Translations under genes and position numbers: made by a program
Part shown: positions 22,919-33,986 of the stretch, piece after piece
Numbering within the stretch: position 1 is the first letter of the stretch
Layout: each line of letters begins with the position of its first letter
The notes under the pieces: model-generated
The model's input: the letters and a program-made list of their open reading frames with translations, nothing else
Databases searched by the model: none
What the model was told of the DNA's origin: nothing
Source: Seminavis robusta
Lineage: Eukaryota; Bacillariophyta; Bacillariophyceae; Naviculales; Naviculaceae
Direction: 5' to 3'
Assembly (NCBI GenBank): GCA_903772945.1
Contig: CAICTM010000186.1
Span: forward strand, 31,655 to 95,654
DNA: 64,000 bases

Positions 22919-24256
22919 TCTCTTCTTAACAAATTGACCAATTCGTGAGCGGCCAATCAGTGCTGGGCTTGTGTATGTAAGGGCAAGTTGACAACTTTTG
23001 TTGTTGCCGCTGCGTTTGTGAACCAATATCTGAAGGTCCTCCCCCGCCCGTCAGCAAGAGAAGGAACCTCCCGATCTTCAGGGAATAGTGTGTTTGTCCA
23101 AGTTGGTTGGTTGAACTACAGTACCCCAACAGCGACGATGATGAATGAGTCCTCACCACACCTCTCCGAAGTTGCGAAGCTGCCATGGGGAGGGAGACCC
23201 CGTTGATCGAGAAAATGGGGCTATTTGGCTACAGAGCAACACACGAAGCATTCGTAGTATCAGTAGAGACAAAGTGGCGTGCACTACTGTACTATCGGAG
23301 CCGAGAAACATCCTGCAAACGATGCTGCCCGAAGATACAGTAGGATCTTTGGTTGCCGCCATTTCAATGTCCCGAAAAATCGACAACTCAACTCAAGAGC
23401 TCCAGGGCATGGGGTCTTTCACTGACGGCGATGTGTGTACTGTGCCTTTGCCATCGTCGGTTGTCTACTCCACAAGCTAGCTCTTCACAGAGCCCCGCTC
23501 CTGGGAGCAATCATCAAGACGAAGACGAAATCTGGCAAGAACAATGACGTCAGTGATTGATCATTCGATTTCATTCTATTCGATTCGCCGACCGGGACCG
23601 AACCTTTGTCGGACGTACCAGATTTATCAACCATTTCTCCCTTGGAGCAATGACTCCGAAGGACATCCGTACCACCGGTACCGGTATAGTATGGTACTAA
23701 GACCTGAAGGGTGACTGAACCAATTCCCGCATTTTCGAAGGAAGATTAGCATTAGCGGGTGGGTGGCAAAAGGGGATAGCAGGTGGTTGAAGCTGCTGAA
23801 AGTCGCTCCCAGTCTGTGCACTACTAGAAGACCAGGGGAGAATTGTGAATGGAATGGAATCGATTCGATTCGATTGATTCAATCATCCGCAACCCGAGCA
23901 AAGAGATGGATCCTGCCAAGCCACCGGTACCATACCGGGTACCGGTACCATGGTACACCTTACCTTTACAATGTACTTTATCATCTTTTAAGATGATGTT
24001 CTTACCTCCTTTCTTCAGCAGCTACTCCTCTTTCATAGCTACAACTTCACCACCATGACAGGCTCTTCTTCTTTGCATAGGCTGGAAACAGTGGCAGCAA
24101 GCTTCTTCCGTTCGACGGGACCAAGTTCCGCACCCTACCGGTACCGGTACATCCACGAACGGTGTCAAGACCACAGCTCGAAGATACTGCACCACTGCAC
24201 CAGGGGTATGGGGCAACTTTAGGACTTCGTTACAATGGGTTTCGAAATGCATAGTG
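22919..24256. other. Intergenic region, simple repeats only
   Basis: No gene. 23575-23645 resembles 30683-30757 (see that entry). 23850-23885 carries GATTC-type simple sequence. 23910-23960 is rich in the palindrome GGTACC/CCGGTACC. Confidence 0.4.
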
Positions 24257-24400
24257 GTGCGTAATTGCACGTAACAGCACGTAACACTACGTAACTGCAC
24301 GTAACTGCACGTAACTAACTACACTAATTTACATAGTAAATTGTACATAGCACGTACTTGCACGAAACGTAACTGCACATAACGGAACTTCACTGTAACT
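24257..24400. repeat. Decamer tandem repeat, CACGTAACTG type
   Basis: About six imperfect tandem units of CACGTAACTG at 24268-24326, followed by looser copies to about 24400. It lies about 250 bp upstream of the secreted hydrolase gene. Whether it has any promoter function cannot be told from sequence. Confidence 0.75.
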
Positions 24401-24651
24401 GCCGTATTTGCCCAGTATGACAGTCCCCTGTTGTTGTGGTATATCCTATAGTTGCCCCATACCCCAGTTAGCTAGACTACGGTACCAGTTCTCATTTTGG
24501 AGTCGTGCTGAAGCTGATGAGAACCGCGATCTTTCTCCGTTGACGCCGCGAATGCGTCGCCATTTATTAGCAGAAGAAGAAAAGTCCTCGTCGCACAAAA
24601 GCCGTTCTGGAAAGTCAAAAAGTGGCACAGTATTTTTTTAAATAAACAAAG

Positions 24652-26256
24652 ATGAAGCTTTTGTTGTTTTCCTCTTTCATTCTCGCGTTGACAACTGGTT
24701 CCAACGCGGACGCCTCCAAGCGTCTATTGCAGCAATCAGAGCAAGCGAGCTGTGGTGAAGTCTTGGCTACTTGGACTTCTGGTGTCATTGGCGACTTGAT
24801 TGAAACTGGAATCGACCAGAACTTGGGGCCAGCCGGTGCGGATCTCAAGACCTTGGCACTCCCTCAGATCAAATATGGTGTACAAGTGCGAAAGATATGC
24901 GCGGTTTGCTCTGATTTTATGGAAGACTGTGGATATGGAGGAGATGTTGCCCATTCGGGTCTTGTCATGATACCCCTCAAAGATGATAACTCCACGTCCA
25001 TTGCCGGAGGTACGCACAAGGCAGTCCTCTACAACCATGGCACTAGGGCTGTGGCTCAGCCAAGCACAGACTTTGTGTACCAAGATAACTTTTTCGAGAT
25101 TGTCTTGAGTACTCTCTACACGGCAGCGACTCGGTCTGTGACTATTATGAGTGATTACATGTCACAGGGAGAAAGCTTTGGCCAAGTGTACCGTGGATAC
25201 ATTGTCCGCAAAAGCTACGAGACCAGTGTGACGCCACTGTATTTCCAAGCCAAGAAACTGTTGGAAGATGAAACCGATTGCTCCGCGGTCGCCGACTCGA
25301 TCTTTATTATGGGATACAGTGAAGGAGGCTACTCTTCGGTCGCGGTCGCAGAAAAGATGCATTCCATGGGAATCGATATCATTCGTGTGGATCCTGGAGG
25401 TGCTCCCTTTGATGTGTCCGGCGCCACGTTTGTTGACATTGTGGATTTCGTCAACAACGGAACCTTTCCGGAGGGTGTGAGATTCTACCTGCAGTATCTG
25501 GGCTTTAGTTTCTCATCGTCTCGTAGCGACATGCCCAATTTTGAGGCTGGCCAAGATTTGTTAACCAGCGAGGCGAGGCAAACCATGTTGGACTTTCTTG
25601 CCTCTGACCTTCCTGACTTTGAAGTGCCAGGAATTGAAGCTGCCAACAACATGGTCCCAGTGGACGACATGCTCTCAGTCTACAATCCAGACTTTATCAG
25701 TTTTATTGAAACAGCCATTGCCGAAAACGATCGAGATCCCTGCAAGAATCGTCCCATTGCGGGAGTCAACGATCTGCTCTGTGAAGCCATGAAGGAGCAG
25801 GATATTCATCTAGTTTTGCAGAATGCACAATACCCTGTTGTGGTTTGCTTCAGCCCTGGAGATGAGATTGTCTCCATTCGCAACATGCCGGATGTCTCTG
25901 GCAACCCCAATGTGACATTCCTGGAGGCTGAGGGAACGCACAGTGCGGCAGGTAACACTTGTTTCGTGGCGTCGACCCAGTACATTCTGAGCCCCGGCTT
26001 CCAGGACTACTCCGTGACGGAGCTTACCAGTGATACTTGTCGCCAAAGTGGTGGTGCTGAGGACCAGGGCAATGCCTCGTCCGTTGGAGACGATGGAGTC
26101 ATCGAGGATGACGAAACCGACGACGAGGAGGATAAAACTGATCGCGAGGATGCGGGAGCTGATGACGAGGATGTTTCCACCGGTGTTCTTCGCCTTGATT
26201 TGCTTGTCGTGCTCGCAATCATTGCTCTCGCTGATCCATTGGCCTCCATGTTCTAG
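24652..26256 (+). CDS. Secreted alpha/beta hydrolase (lipase/esterase-like), possible GPI anchor
   Basis: Intronless, 534 residues. A signal peptide is clear at 1-20 ('MKLLLFSSFILALTTGSNAD'). The nucleophile elbow is 'GYSEGG' with S223. Probable acid D404 ('SPGDEIV') and base H430 ('EGTHSAA') complete a catalytic triad in the right order and spacing. 'YNHGTRA' at about 127 could form part of the oxyanion region. Many cysteines fit an extracellular enzyme. After about 465 comes an Asp/Glu-rich linker, then a hydrophobic C-terminus ('LDLLVVLAIIALADPLASMF') that looks like a GPI-attachment signal. The substrate is unknown; secretory lipase or a related esterase is the best guess. Confidence 0.8.
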   Translation: MKLLLFSSFILALTTGSNADASKRLLQQSEQASCGEVLATWTSGVIGDLIETGIDQNLGPAGADLKTLALPQIKYGVQVRKICAVCSDFMEDCGYGGDVAHSGLVMIPLKDDNSTSIAGGTHKAVLYNHGTRAVAQPSTDFVYQDNFFEIVLSTLYTAATRSVTIMSDYMSQGESFGQVYRGYIVRKSYETSVTPLYFQAKKLLEDETDCSAVADSIFIMGYSEGGYSSVAVAEKMHSMGIDIIRVDPGGAPFDVSGATFVDIVDFVNNGTFPEGVRFYLQYLGFSFSSSRSDMPNFEAGQDLLTSEARQTMLDFLASDLPDFEVPGIEAANNMVPVDDMLSVYNPDFISFIETAIAENDRDPCKNRPIAGVNDLLCEAMKEQDIHLVLQNAQYPVVVCFSPGDEIVSIRNMPDVSGNPNVTFLEAEGTHSAAGNTCFVASTQYILSPGFQDYSVTELTSDTCRQSGGAEDQGNASSVGDDGVIEDDETDDEEDKTDREDAGADDEDVSTGVLRLDLLVVLAIIALADPLASMF

Positions 26257-26601
26257 TGTATTTGTTTCGAGGCTCGCATATGGGGATGGTTACCGTACCG
26301 TAGATGCGAATGTAGCTTGAATATGTCTTCATGCCGGAAGTGGATCAATACCATAGTAAGCAAACAATTATCCACTATCCTCCCGGTAACTCTTCCATCC
26401 ATTTCGACAATTGCTTGGACCTTTGATGACTGGCACGGCCCCGCAACGAAATACAGATACCAGTACTTTTATTGTTTCAAGCCCGCTCGATGATTAAGAC
26501 TATAATTTTATACCTTCTCTTTCACCAATGCAATGTCTCTCCATCCATTTTGCCCTACTACCTTATTGCTTGGTTGTTACTGTACTCCTCTTCCCTGCTT
26601 A
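26257..26601. other. Convergent intergenic region, nothing recognised
   Basis: Short gap between the hydrolase and CNOT11 3' ends. It holds pyrimidine-rich sequence near 26515-26600 and no gene. Confidence 0.4.
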
Positions 26602-28433
26602 TTACATTGCTTTCAGTAGTTTGAACAGTGACGCCGCTTCCCGAATTCGCGAGAATTCAACACAGAAAGACTGGACCTCATAGTAAATGTCCTGAAGCAA
26701 AAACAAATGAGCGGAGTGAGTAGGTATTCAGTGAGTTGACAATGATTAAATTTCAACCACAGCAAATGAAGCCAAAGAATGCCATGAATATTAGTACTCA
26801 CCTCGACACGAACCACCTTGTTCCTGAGAAGACTTTGAATAAAGACACACACCAAACGAACCAATCGGTTTTGAGCATGCTTGTCTTGCATGTTCTCACA
26901 ACTGGCAATACAACTGGAGATGAATAGACTAATGTACTCTGGATGAAGAATGGGTTCTTCATCGTCGTCGTCATCTTCTTCGTCGTCGTCCGTCGAGACA
27001 TTGTGCATGGCCAATCGATTGACGACTTCCATGCTGTGCAAACTCATGTCCATCCCCACCAGCGCCGACAAGTACTCGTTCTTGACATCCTCTTGTTCAT
27101 TGGGAAGGACTCGCAAGAGGCATTCATGGGCAATGAGAGGATTCTGCTCGACCAATTTGGGTAGATTCTGGGGTGTCAGACCGGATTCTTGAATGAGTCT
27201 ACTGGGAATAACGTCTTCATCATCATCTTCCTCGTCGTCTTCTTCGTCATCGTCCTCTTCTTCGTCCGGTTTGCTGACCAAATCACTGTTGAGCATTTCC
27301 AATACCGTCCGGTGGTCATTGGGAGCCAGTGTTTTTTGGAATGCCTGCGTCTTCATGAGTTGTAGTACCTTTCGAAACTGTAGTTCTTTGGCTTCTTGAT
27401 CTTCCTTGTCTTCGTCTTCTGGAATGAGCATGAGACGCAGGTTGTTGGGTGTCAACCAAATGAGTTCAGCATGCAAGACTTCCAAAAGATCAGTTTTTTC
27501 TTCTTCGGTCAATGGTTCTTCTTGACTCTCAAATCCAAAGAGAGGTATCATGGGCGGTGGCATGGGTCTCGCAAAGGGCGCCTCCAAGGGTGGCATCGGA
27601 TGACGCATGAGAGACTCTGGTTTGATAGGTAGGATCTGCGAAGAAGTGATGATAATATCGTCCGCATTGGTATTTTTGGCTTTGGCATATTCCTTTTCTT
27701 TGCTATCCAGCAGTCTCTTGAGTTCCGCCAGTTCATGGTCTTCTTTGGCTACAATAAGAGGCGGAATGTAGTTTTCATCATTATATACGACCGATGTTGT
27801 GTATTGCTGAATGGCCTCTTCGAGGACGGACATGGTTTCCTTGCTGACACCCTTTCCCGCGAGAAGTTCATCCACGAATATTTGGTAGTTTTGGGAGTTC
27901 CCCAACATGTTTGGCAAGAAGGACTCTACGAGTTTTTCCAAAATGGCAGGATCTAGGAATCCTTCGGCTTGCATATTGGGAGGTCCATCTTGTGTCAATT
28001 GTTGAATGCTCTTGAGTGTGTTTTCGACCAACAAGGGAAAGAGAGGGGAATCGGCCTTGTTTTGTTGGCCCCCGTACATTCCACAAATGGCTTCAATGAC
28101 CAGGAGACATCCCAATCGTTGTCGAATGGAGAGTTCCTTGCCGGTAATCAAACTGATGCGAGTGCGGCGTCGACCGATACGGCCCTTGCTGTCGGCCGCC
28201 ACGGTCGTGGTGGTCTGCAGCAGACTATGGGCTCCCCAGGCAACAGAAACCGGCCCCGACTCCAAATCTTGTTGGGGACGAGTCATTTGCATCAAGAGCT
28301 GGCGAGCCACACATTGTCGATAACTGTCCAAAATTTGCTGGTGCGGATCAAACACAATGTTGGGAGCTGAAGTACGCTCCTTGTCCAAATCCTCAAGGGC
28401 TCCCCACAGGTTGTGGAAAAAGTCGAGGGCCAT
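26602..28433 (-). CDS. CNOT11: CCR4-NOT complex subunit 11
   Basis: Two exons on the minus strand, 28433-26802 and 26691-26602, with a 110-nt GTGAGT...TTCAG intron, give 573 residues. CNOT11 anchors to the N-terminus of CNOT1 with CNOT10 in the deadenylase complex that shortens mRNA poly(A) tails. The diagnostic C-terminus is '[20 protein letters not shown]', '[18 protein letters not shown]' and, across the splice, '[20 protein letters not shown]'. Without splicing the frame runs into unrelated residues, so the last exon matters. The N-terminal half has '[15 protein letters not shown]' and 'FPLLVEN'. Two long acidic stretches are insertions relative to animal proteins of about 500 residues. 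ATG 28433 ('MALDFF') is preferred. Confidence 0.88.
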
Positions 28434-29096
28434 TTTTGTTTCTTTTTCCCTCAATTTCTAAAAACAAACCCGAAACGAAGGATCGATCGTCCACAGAGAC
28501 GACAATCACTATGATCTATCTGATGGCTTAGTCCTCCTCAACCTTTCTTGCTGGGGTTAGCTATAGTAGGCATCAACAAGCTTGGATCGATCGAAGGTGA
28601 GGTGACTAGTAAAGATGGGTTACTGTACTATGCCGGGATAGAGAGGGAACGTTGGGGAGGATGGGTTGCAGGTTGCAGGTTGCCAGTGGTGGTAGCAGCT
28701 GCGAGTTTCAGCCACAAAAAGTACAACCTTACCTCTAAATCCAATTTTAAAAGCCCAATCTCTAATGTGGCAAGAGAAAGGATATTTTAAAAAAAAAACA
28801 AAGGGCCAGGCTGCGAGGCTCATTATTTTTATGATAGATCTTCCCTCGCTCCTTTTTTAAATAATCAATAAAAGCGTACCTTTCCCGTTGTTCTGATACT
28901 GACTTATGCTGCCGGCCCCCAAACGTGTTTTGACCTTAGCTATCCGGTATTCAATGTTAAATCTTCTATGTGTCAAGCATTACAAAGCGAATTCGGCACT
29001 GGCCACCCAACACGTTTTGACTTTACAATGATGCTCTTTTCCGTTAAATCTCGAGAGAAGGTGGCTCGTTAAGAAATTATCCAACCAACCGGAAAG
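28434..29096. other. Intergenic region, nothing recognised
   Basis: Contains a short GGTTGCA triplicate at about 28662-28682 and AT-rich stretches near 28780-28870. No gene. Confidence 0.4.
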
Positions 29097-30653
29097 GTGA
29101 GAGCCCCTGAAACGCACGCGGTTGTATTAAACGTATAACATTTTCACTATGTATTCTACAGATCATACGTATTACACATATAACCTTTTTAATATGTATT
29201 AGACAAGTCATACGTACAACACAGGTAACACAAGTGGAAAAATATTATACGTATTACATGTATTATGTGTTGTACGTGTTTTACGTATAATACATAGTGA
29301 CGAATTTTTGCTAAGTTTTTTTGCCAGGTGTTTTGCTAGGTGTTTGGGAGGCAGAGAGGAAGATGCACTGTTGCAGGCCATAATACCTGACAGCTTATCA
29401 AGTAAAATGGACTCTTACCTATCTGAACTCTCCCATGTTGCTAGATACAATATCAATGATGAAGAATGGACTCCTGCTTCAATCATTGTGAATGTAGCAA
29501 CCTCACTAACTGATGATACACCAAAGGAGATAAACATTATGGATACTCTGGGGTTCGATAATTATCGAATGGAGAAATCGACGGTGTATTGGCTACCTTC
29601 GATGTATCAATCTTGTGATTCGGCGCATATTAAATAAGTTTTGATGCCATACTTTGTACTTTCTTGCAAGACTGCTGGATTCCGTATCAAAAACAAGGGA
29701 TTCGATAAGAGGCGGAATCACATTACCATATGTTGTCCAAGGAGTCGTTTTTACAAACAAAGGTCCCAAAAGGAGAGCAACAAAACCACCCAGACTCAGC
29801 TTCCTGTTGAGGGGGAGGGTGTCAAATGTCCATTCTCTTTCAATATTCTATATAGCCAGGAACACAGACGATGGTATCTACCCAAGTTCCAGACAGGCAA
29901 CAAGCTTCATCGTGGCCATGTACAACTGGAAGAGGCACAAGTGAAAGTGTTAAGTACTCATCTTGGCACAGAAGCCGTTACACTAGCGGAACAATGCCTA
30001 AAGAACCTGTAACACGTGTTACACGCTAGATACGTATAATACGGGTGATACATATAATACACGTTACATGCATAATACGTGTTACACCATAACACGTGTT
30101 ACACGCGTAACACGCGTAACACGTGTTGCGCGCTGAGGTACTTACATGGGTTCAGTACTGGTCCCTACAGAAAGTGGTTGACAATGGTAGAATTCAAGGC
30201 CAGGTCTTCCACAGGCTTTGTCAGTGAGCCTTCAGAAGTATATGAATGCAAAGAGAATGGTCCTGAAGGCTGTACAGGGCCCGAGGAAGAGAGTGGAGGC
30301 AGAAAAATGGAGAATGAGTTGAATGAAGAGAAATCATTCTATCTTTCCACAGGAACAGTCTTCTTGGCTTCAACAAAGCCATACCACATTGCCTACTTAC
30401 CCACAATGATGGTGCTATCTTCAAATAACAAGAGAAACCTTTGTATCCTTCAAACAAACAAGAGAAGAGAGGTTGTTGTCATGGTGGTTCTTTGTGGTGG
30501 AGAAGTTGGAGTTGAAGTCAAGTCATTTTGCGAAACTCGAACGGTCACGGTGGCTGGCTGGCGCGCGTGTTATACGTATTCCACACGTAAGACGTGTTAC
30601 ACCTGTTATACGAGTTATACGTGTAACATCGCGTGCGTTTCAGGGTCTCTCAC
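29097..30653. mobile_element. 1.56 kb TIR element with subterminal ACGTGTTAC-type repeats
   Basis: The ends are a 24-bp inverted repeat with one mismatch: 29097-29120 and 30630-30653 (reverse). The conserved inner part is CCTGAAACGCACGCG. Next to both ends, and again at about 30010-30130 in the middle, are clusters of short near-palindromic words such as ATACGTATTACA, AACACGTGTTACAC and CACGCGTAACACG. Between the clusters are coding-like stretches, including a zinc-finger-like fragment at 29641-30012. No obvious target-site duplication remains. It looks like a non-autonomous or decayed DNA transposon; the superfamily is not settled. Confidence 0.7.
29641..30012 (+). pseudogene. Transposase-type FAR1/FLYWCH-like zinc-binding fragment
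   Basis: The 123-codon frame contains 'ITICCPRS', 'VKCPFSFNIL', 'RRWYLPKFQTGNKLHRGH'. The order Cys, Cys-Pro-Phe, Trp-Tyr-Leu, His-x-x-His resembles the N-terminal DNA-binding module of Mutator/FAR1-type transposases. There is no catalytic domain nearby. It is likely a transposase fragment carried inside the surrounding TIR element; a preceding frame (29308-29637) may be another part of the same dead gene. Confidence 0.4.
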
Positions 30654-30682
30654 TCGAGTATCTATTTAAAATAGTATTATTT

Positions 30683-30757
30683 GTTTTCGATTCCAACTGG
30701 GACCGAACCATGTTCTGACCTAGTGGATTTATCAACCACTGCTCTTTTGTGCAAGTC
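30683..30757. repeat. Dispersed short repeat shared with 23575-23645
   Basis: Both sites share GGGACCGAACC and, 16-17 bp further on, AGATTTATCAACCA or a close variant (GGATTTATCAACCA here). On the reverse strand the first block reads GGTTCGGTCCC, like a tRNA B-box, but no tRNA fold is convincing. It may be a piece of a short interspersed element. Confidence 0.35.
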
Positions 30758-31034
30758 AACAAGTGAACCTACTAGCTAGCTATTAATAGCTGACCAAAAC
30801 AATTACTCATTAATAGTATGCATACGGGTAGCAGCATGGAGCAAGCAACACGCAGAACGAATTCTACTTCACCCCCACCCGGGCCCATGACTGAAAAGCA
30901 GCGGAAAGCATCTCACAACAGGTCTCACAACTCACAACCAAAAAGAAGAAATGTAAAATACGTTTGGCACAAGGAACGCCTTGTCGTAACAGTTGCCCAT
31001 CAAGTAAGAGCTGTAGATAGAATAGAATAGAATC

Positions 31035-33986
31035 ATGTCTATCGGTAGATGCCTTGCCTTTCGATTTATTCTGTTGCTTCTGTGGGGAAATATTGGGGTG
31101 CTTTCCTCTCCGCCGCTCATCCAAGCCACTGAGACCGTGCTCCATGCCAGCGGTACTTTGGAGCGTCTGGTGGACGACTTTATGAGGGCTCCCTGGACGG
31201 TGCTCAATCTGCTGCAGCATTATCATCAAAATGGTGGATTTCCCAATGGGCTGACGGTGCGAGACAGAGATGCCTTCAACACCATTTCTTACAGCCTCTT
31301 CCAGACATACGATGTTCCCAGGATGTACGGACTCTATTACGCCAGTGAAGCAGGAATGTTTGCCGGGTAAGTCGCAGAACCGAACTCAAACAGAACAGAA
31401 CTCAAGACGGATCGCCACGGTTTCCTCACAGTTATTCTTTTGTGTGTGTATGTTCGCAGATACAGCGGTGGGAATGCCTCTGCGGGAACCTATCGTGAGC
31501 CTGTCAACAGTGGGTACTCCATCCATGACATGGACATGCAACAATACTATCATGCATGTGTGGATCCAGTGACGGGTGAAGCCACGACATGCGACATGGT
31601 AGAGGGAACCGAATACGTTCAGTGTCAAGAGGACTGTGTCTTGGAACCGTGTCACTCGCAGCAGACACCCTGTAATTCTACATCCGACTGTCTCCAGCAG
31701 CAAAAATGGTGCCCCAAATACCAGATTCAAAAGGCCAGCAACAACGACTTAGGCTTTGTCCCACGCACGTGGTACTGTCATGGCATGGACGGAAAGTACA
31801 CTCAGAATATACCAGGCATCCGTGGCGATAGTTGCCTGTTTGCCGACGGCATCACCGTGGTCAATTGAAGCCTTTCCGGGGAGTATGCCTACTGCCAGGT
31901 TGCCAACAAGACAATCTGCAATGACGTCTTTACAGGTGGGTTCCGATCTTCCGATTATGATCCACGCGTGAGGCCGTGGTACCGGGCCACCCGGCAAAGG
32001 CAAATGCCCACCTGGACTCCACCGTACCGGTTCTCCAATCATCTCAACCTGTTGGGGATCACCTACAGCGAGCCAGTGTACTTGTGGCAAGGGGACAGAC
32101 ACGTGTTTGCGGGAGTCTTTTCGGTGGATTATACCCTGGATAGCTTGTCCGAGCTCCTTGTTGGGAGCGACGGAACGGTATCTCCATCGACGACATTCGT
32201 CATCTTTGAGCATGCCGAACCCAACTATTTAATCGCGTCGTCAAGTGGGCTCAGTCCAACCCGCAACGTGAACGAAAGCCTGCCGTGCACTGCCAACGAA
32301 GAAGAGTGCATGCGGGTGACGATGAGTGAGGTGACCAATGATGCTCTACAAAGGGCCTACAGGCTCCAGAAAGAAGGTGACTTCCCCGACGGACTGGTAG
32401 AATTCAAGATTTCCAATCGCCTGGGTGCTGGTCGCGATGTCTTTGTCTCAAAGTCATCCGTGGTGTATCAAACCAAGAACAAAGAATTGCAATGGATACT
32501 GTTAGTGGTATCCCCAGTGGACCACATTGTGACGACAACAAGTCCACTATCAACAAACGACACTCTGCTTGCCGTGGTGTGCACCATTGCCATTATTGGA
32601 TCCGGTTTGTGCCTCGGAATGGCAATTTGGTTCTATTGGAAACGCAAATCCCCGGCCGTCATTCTGACAGAGAGATGGTTCACGCAGGCCTTTTTGATTG
32701 GATGCGCCCTCATGAATCTCTCCACATTTGCCTATTTCTTGGGGGAAGCCACGCAAGAACTTTGCATGTTGCGAATGTGGGCATTCCCGCTATGCTTCTC
32801 AATGGCAATTTCACCGTTGTTTGTCAAGACATATCGGCTGTTTGTCATGTCGGGCAATCCGAACGGGAATCGCATGTCCAGTGCCGAGGGTGTAGCCACC
32901 AGCAACAGCCGGAGACGCCCCTCCATTAGCAATCCAAATGCTGCGGCTCTGACTTTGCCAATTGTTCTGATCCAATGTGTGATTTTGGTAGTTTTCAGTT
33001 TGATTGACCCTCCAAAACCAAGAGATGATGATGAGGTTGTGATGGTTGAGTTTGAAGATGACGTCGCCACAACGGAGCACCTTGGTTGCCGCACCCGTAC
33101 AAACGCCTTTTTGTACACTGCCATGGCATTCGATGGTACCCTGGTCTTGATTGGATGTGGCTTGGCATATGCCACTCGCGACACCGCACGTGGATGTGGC
33201 CAAGCCAAAGAGCTTGCCTTTGCCATGTACAATGTTCTTTTCATTGCCGTCATTGTCGCCATCTTGCTCCTGGTCGTTCATCACACGACCGGAACCGTAC
33301 TTCTCTTTGTCCTTGGCATAAACTGCGGTACTGTGTTCAGTTCTGCCGTATTTGTGCTACCCCGGCTTGTTGGCCCCATGAACGAAACCTCACATCGATC
33401 TACCCGATCGTTCCATCAAAGAGGGACCAGTGGATCCTCCAACGATGTCCCCCCTGAGTGTCAGTCTACGTTCCATTCAGCAGTGGATCATGCCCACGTT
33501 GCGAGCTCCAGCATCTATCACTCCTGTGTCTTTGGCGATAATCCCACGGCACAGCAGCAGAGTGAGGCGCAGAATGACCACGATGTTACCGCTAACGCTA
33601 ACGCTTCCGATAGCGAGACTGCAGATGACGATTTTGTGGAATTTGAACCATTTGAACCAGTGCCCACCGTGTTTCCTTATGACATACCCCTGGCGACAGA
33701 CGGTATCCCCGGCGTTTCCCACATCCCGACAATATCCATTGGCACCTGTACGACGCGCGATGCGACACTACCAAGTAAACGCACCAGTGACTCGCGTCAT
33801 GTTTCAGCAAACACTGTATCCCACCCAAGGCATTCCCACGCTAAGACGATGCCTGCCCTACAATCCGCTACCCCACCCACAAGGAGCGATTCTCCGGGTC
33901 CTCGTGTTTCAGATCTCACCAGCAGCACGCCATACCCAAGCAGCACACTCAGCCCGAGTGCTTCAGAAGACGGGAATGTACGGTGA
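31035..33986 (+). CDS. dCache-class C (GABA-B-like) 7TM receptor; one in-frame TGA
   Basis: Exons 31035-31366 and 31460-33986 (93-nt GTAAGT...GCAG intron), 952 codons including a TGA at 31866-31868 (codon 247). A signal peptide opens the protein ('FRFILLLLWGNIGVLSSPP'). The extracellular part, about 30-470, resembles a double Cache sensor: 'DPRVRPWYRATR' (about 278-289) followed by 'SEPVYLW' and 'FAGVFSVDYTL'. Seven membrane spans follow (about 480-745). Class C hallmarks are in TM3, 'CMLRMWAFPLCFSMA...FVKTYRLFVM', and TM6, 'KELAFAMYNVLFIAVIVA'. The cytosolic tail is about 210 residues, Ser/Thr-rich. Class C receptors normally use a Venus-flytrap domain, so the Cache front is unusual. The TGA may be a null mutation (TGG to TGA), an assembly error or selenocysteine; the frame is otherwise intact. 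Confidence 0.75.

Noticed and set aside
30079-30669. 196-codon frame in the TIR element as a gene
   Set aside because: Both ends are translated from the ACGTGTTAC repeats (Cys/Tyr/Thr runs), and the middle has no recognisable domain.
30683-30757. tRNA gene with GGTTCGGTCCC B-box
   Set aside because: The T stem does not pair and no anticodon arm can be drawn; the sister copy at 23575 fails too.
31866-31868. Selenocysteine call for the receptor TGA
   Set aside because: Possible, but no redox motif (such as CxxU) surrounds it and a SECIS cannot be judged by eye; kept only as an open alternative.
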